In this document: in pieces, positions 6,346-7,877 of the stretch
How the letters are laid out: every line of letters begins with the position of its first letter
Position numbering within the stretch: the first letter of the stretch is position 1
NCBI GenBank assembly: GCA_937928665.1
Contig: CALFVM010000015.1
Location: 1-7,877 of the forward strand
Reading direction: 5' to 3'
Source: an uncultured Candidatus Methylacidiphilales bacterium
GTDB taxonomy: Bacteria > Verrucomicrobiota > Verrucomicrobiia > Methylacidiphilales > CALFVM01
DNA length: 7,877 bases
Made by a program: the position numbers and the translations under genes
Notes under the pieces: generated by a model
Told to the model about the DNA's origin: nothing
Seen by the model: the letters and a program-made list of their open reading frames with translations, nothing else
Databases searched by the model: none

Positions 6346-6606
6346 TTAATCCTCGTGGAGATCAAACTTGCGATCGAGACGCTTCATCAGGCCCACGTAG
6401 ATGAAGACCAGAGCGAGGAAGATCCACATGGAGCCCTGGTGCGCCATCCAGAACCCGAGCGGCGTGCCGAAAACCCGGACCCGGTCCAACTCGTCCACAA
6501 AGAGAATGGAGCAGCCGAACGAGGCGATGAACCAAACTGTTAAGAGAGAGAAAACGATGCGGCGGTTTGCGATCCAGTAAGCTGCCTGTTTTTCCTCGCT
6601 GGCCAT
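6346..6606 (-). CDS. DUF4212 protein, sodium/solute symporter small subunit
   Basis: An 86-residue inner-membrane protein with two helices, about residues 16-38 (IVFSLLTVWFIASFGCSILFV) and 49-74 (PLGFWMAHQGSMWIFLALVFIYVGL). A charged N-terminus and the basic, acidic-ending tail KRLDRKFDLHED flank them. The YWIANRR start, the W-F-x-x-S-F-G segment, the F-G-x-P-L-G-F-W-x-A-x-Q-G-S block and the final Y-x-x-x-M-x-x-L-D pattern fit the DUF4212 family. That family is encoded beside VC_2705-type symporters and is taken to be their small subunit, on the strength of gene association rather than detailed biochemistry. The stop codon is one base from the symporter start, so the two are made together. 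There is no clear ribosome site before its own ATG. The transferase gene ends 68 bases upstream on the same strand. Confidence 0.92.
   Translation of the reverse strand: MASEEKQAAYWIANRRIVFSLLTVWFIASFGCSILFVDELDRVRVFGTPLGFWMAHQGSMWIFLALVFIYVGLMKRLDRKFDLHED
6350..6354 (-). promoter_or_regulatory. Ribosome binding site of the sodium symporter
   Basis: GAGGA on the - strand lies inside the last codons of the DUF4212 gene, 5 bases before the ATG at 6344-6342. It decides the symporter start in favour of the 575-residue form and implies coupled translation of the two subunits. Confidence 0.6.
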
Positions 6607-6674
6607 GGGTCAGAGTGGCGGGTGTGAATGGGTTGAGGCAACTGAAAAGTCGTCTGGAAGCCGATGGACCGGGG

Positions 6675-7877
6675 TTACTTGGCCCCTTTGCCGAAGAGGA
6701 GGACGGGAATGGTTTTAAGGAGGATTTCGAGGTCGAGCCAGATGGACCAGTTATCGATGTACTCGAGATCGAGCCGGACCCATTCGGCAAAGTCGGGGAC
6801 ATTGCTCCGGCCGCTGATTTGCCAGAGACAGGTCAGGCCGGGTTTCATGCTGAGGCGACGGCGGTGCTGGTTCTCGCTGATGGCGCGGGTTTCATAAACC
6901 GGCAGGGGCCTGGGGCCAACCAGGCTCATATCGCCGACCAGCACGTTGAAAAGCTGGGGCAGCTCGTCCACGCTGGTCCGGCGGAGCCAGGCACCGAGGG
7001 GGGTGATCCGGGGGTCTTTGGTGATCTTGAACACGGGGCCGGTCATTTCATTGAGGTGAATCAGCTCATCACGCATTTGTTCGGCGTTGGTCACCATAGA
7101 GCGGAACTTGAGCATGGTGAAAGGTCTCCCGGATTGGCCGCTCCGCTGCTGGCGGAACAAGACGGGGCCGGGCGAGGTCCACTTCACCAGGAGGGCAATC
7201 ACGAGGAGGAAGGGGCTCAGGAGGACGAGTGCGGCGGCGGCTCCGATGCGGTCCATCAGCTCTTTGAGGAGAAGTTCAAAGCTGTTCTCCGGTGCCCGGC
7301 TGAAAACAAGCAGGGGTCGGTTGCCGAAATCGAGGAACTTGGCCCGGGAATAGCGCACCTGCAAAAAATCGACCGAGAGCCAGGACTCGATCCCCTCATC
7401 CTCACAGGCGCGGATGGCCTCGTTCACCCGGTCAAACGCGGCCGTTTTGATGTCGAAGATGACGAGTTCCACCGATTCGTTGTGCAGCGTCGTGATAAAG
7501 GCATCAAGGGAGATGGACGAGAGATCAATCTCCTGAACGATCCTGAAGCCTTGGTGGTTCTCGCCCGCGATGGTTTCTATCCAGTCACTGGTGGAACCGG
7601 CGTCGCGGGCCAGGATCACATTACGGATGCTCGCTCCCCGGCGGGCGGCCCGGCGCAGCCATTCGCGATAGAGCCGGGTGCGGATGAGAAGGGCAGTGGT
7701 GTAGATGGGGATGAAAAAAACGAGAACTAGCCGACTCATTTGCAGGTTGAGGATGAACTGGAAGCAAACCATGGCCAGAAAGAGGAAGAGAGCACCCTGG
7801 AGGGCCAGGTTCAGGGAAGGGAAGGGCTTCTCCAAGGGGCCGAGCTGGTAGTAGCCCACCCATTCCAGCACCAGCGG
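6675..7877 (-). CDS. Polyprenyl-phosphate sugar-1-phosphate transferase, WcaJ-like (5' end outside window)
   Basis: This is the last 400 residues of an exopolysaccharide glycosylphosphotransferase, an inner-membrane enzyme. It moves a sugar-1-phosphate from a UDP-sugar to undecaprenyl phosphate, the first step of capsule, exopolysaccharide or O-antigen assembly. The frame is open to the window edge. Counting from there, two hydrophobic segments (about 22-65) are followed by a CoA-binding-like Rossmann region (about 80-195) and a membrane helix (about 212-232). The bacterial sugar transferase domain (PF02397 type) then runs to the end. Its landmarks are GPVLFRQQRSGQ (237-248), KFRSM (257-261), the catalytic Asp-Glu pair in TSVDELPQLFNV (D304, E305), GDMSLVGPRP (315-324), KPGLTCLWQISGRS (345-358) and the C-terminal DNWSIWLDLEILLKTI. 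The C-terminus looks complete. Sugar specificity (glucose, galactose or other) cannot be told. More transmembrane helices should lie upstream of the window, perhaps with further polysaccharide genes. Confidence 0.95.
   Translation of the reverse strand, partial: PLVLEWVGYYQLGPLEKPFPSLNLALQGALFLFLAMVCFQFILNLQMSRLVLVFFIPIYTTALLIRTRLYREWLRRAARRGASIRNVILARDAGSTSDWIETIAGENHQGFRIVQEIDLSSISLDAFITTLHNESVELVIFDIKTAAFDRVNEAIRACEDEGIESWLSVDFLQVRYSRAKFLDFGNRPLLVFSRAPENSFELLLKELMDRIGAAAALVLLSPFLLVIALLVKWTSPGPVLFRQQRSGQSGRPFTMLKFRSMVTNAEQMRDELIHLNEMTGPVFKITKDPRITPLGAWLRRTSVDELPQLFNVLVGDMSLVGPRPLPVYETRAISENQHRRRLSMKPGLTCLWQISGRSNVPDFAEWVRLDLEYIDNWSIWLDLEILLKTIPVLLFGKGAK

Noticed and set aside
5373..6404. 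Long + strand open frame (343 codons) opposite the symporter
   Set aside because: The product is a hydrophilic Gly/Asp/Glu/His-rich string with no domain, antisense to a clear membrane transporter; it is a composition artefact.
6567..7730. Long + strand open frame (387 codons) opposite the sugar transferase
   Set aside because: It is antisense to a gene with unmistakable catalytic motifs and shows no family features of its own.

Overview
The window is a high-GC bacterial chromosomal segment with ordinary gene density. It has two + strand genes and one small - strand gene at the left, then a co-directional - strand block filling the rest. The gene set suggests a Gram-negative-type chemoheterotroph: a periplasmic M16 peptidase, DUF1844, a DUF4212/VC_2705-type sodium symporter pair and a polyprenyl-phosphate sugar transferase. 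These families, the scarcity of Shine-Dalgarno sites and a small protein with an N-G-K-G-D-x-P-R-N core make me lean towards the Planctomycetes-Verrucomicrobia group, Verrucomicrobiota most likely. This is inference from memory of the families; no search was run.

Left region (1-1258). The window opens inside the C-terminal end of a response-regulator receiver domain (+). Facing it is a 71-residue small protein gene (-, 266-481) that I read as real and uncharacterised. A hairpin lies between the two converging stops. Divergent from the small gene, across about 180 bases, is msrA (+), a methionine sulfoxide reductase that may carry an export signal.

Middle region (1290-4490, -). A fused two-half M16 zinc peptidase is followed 6 bases downstream by a DUF1844 protein, so the two are probably co-transcribed. 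Only the N-terminal half of the peptidase keeps the HxxEH zinc motif.

Right region (4617-7877, -). A sugar-phosphate transferase with its 5' end outside the window initiates lipid-linked exopolysaccharide or O-antigen assembly. It is followed by the two-gene symporter: DUF4212 small subunit, then a 575-residue SSF transporter, with one base between stop and start. A hairpin just after the transporter stop is a candidate end for this unit before the peptidase gene begins.

I found no mobile elements, CRISPR arrays, tRNA or rRNA genes. Nothing here looks like a large unknown system. The item most worth following is the small GKGDAPRN-type gene.
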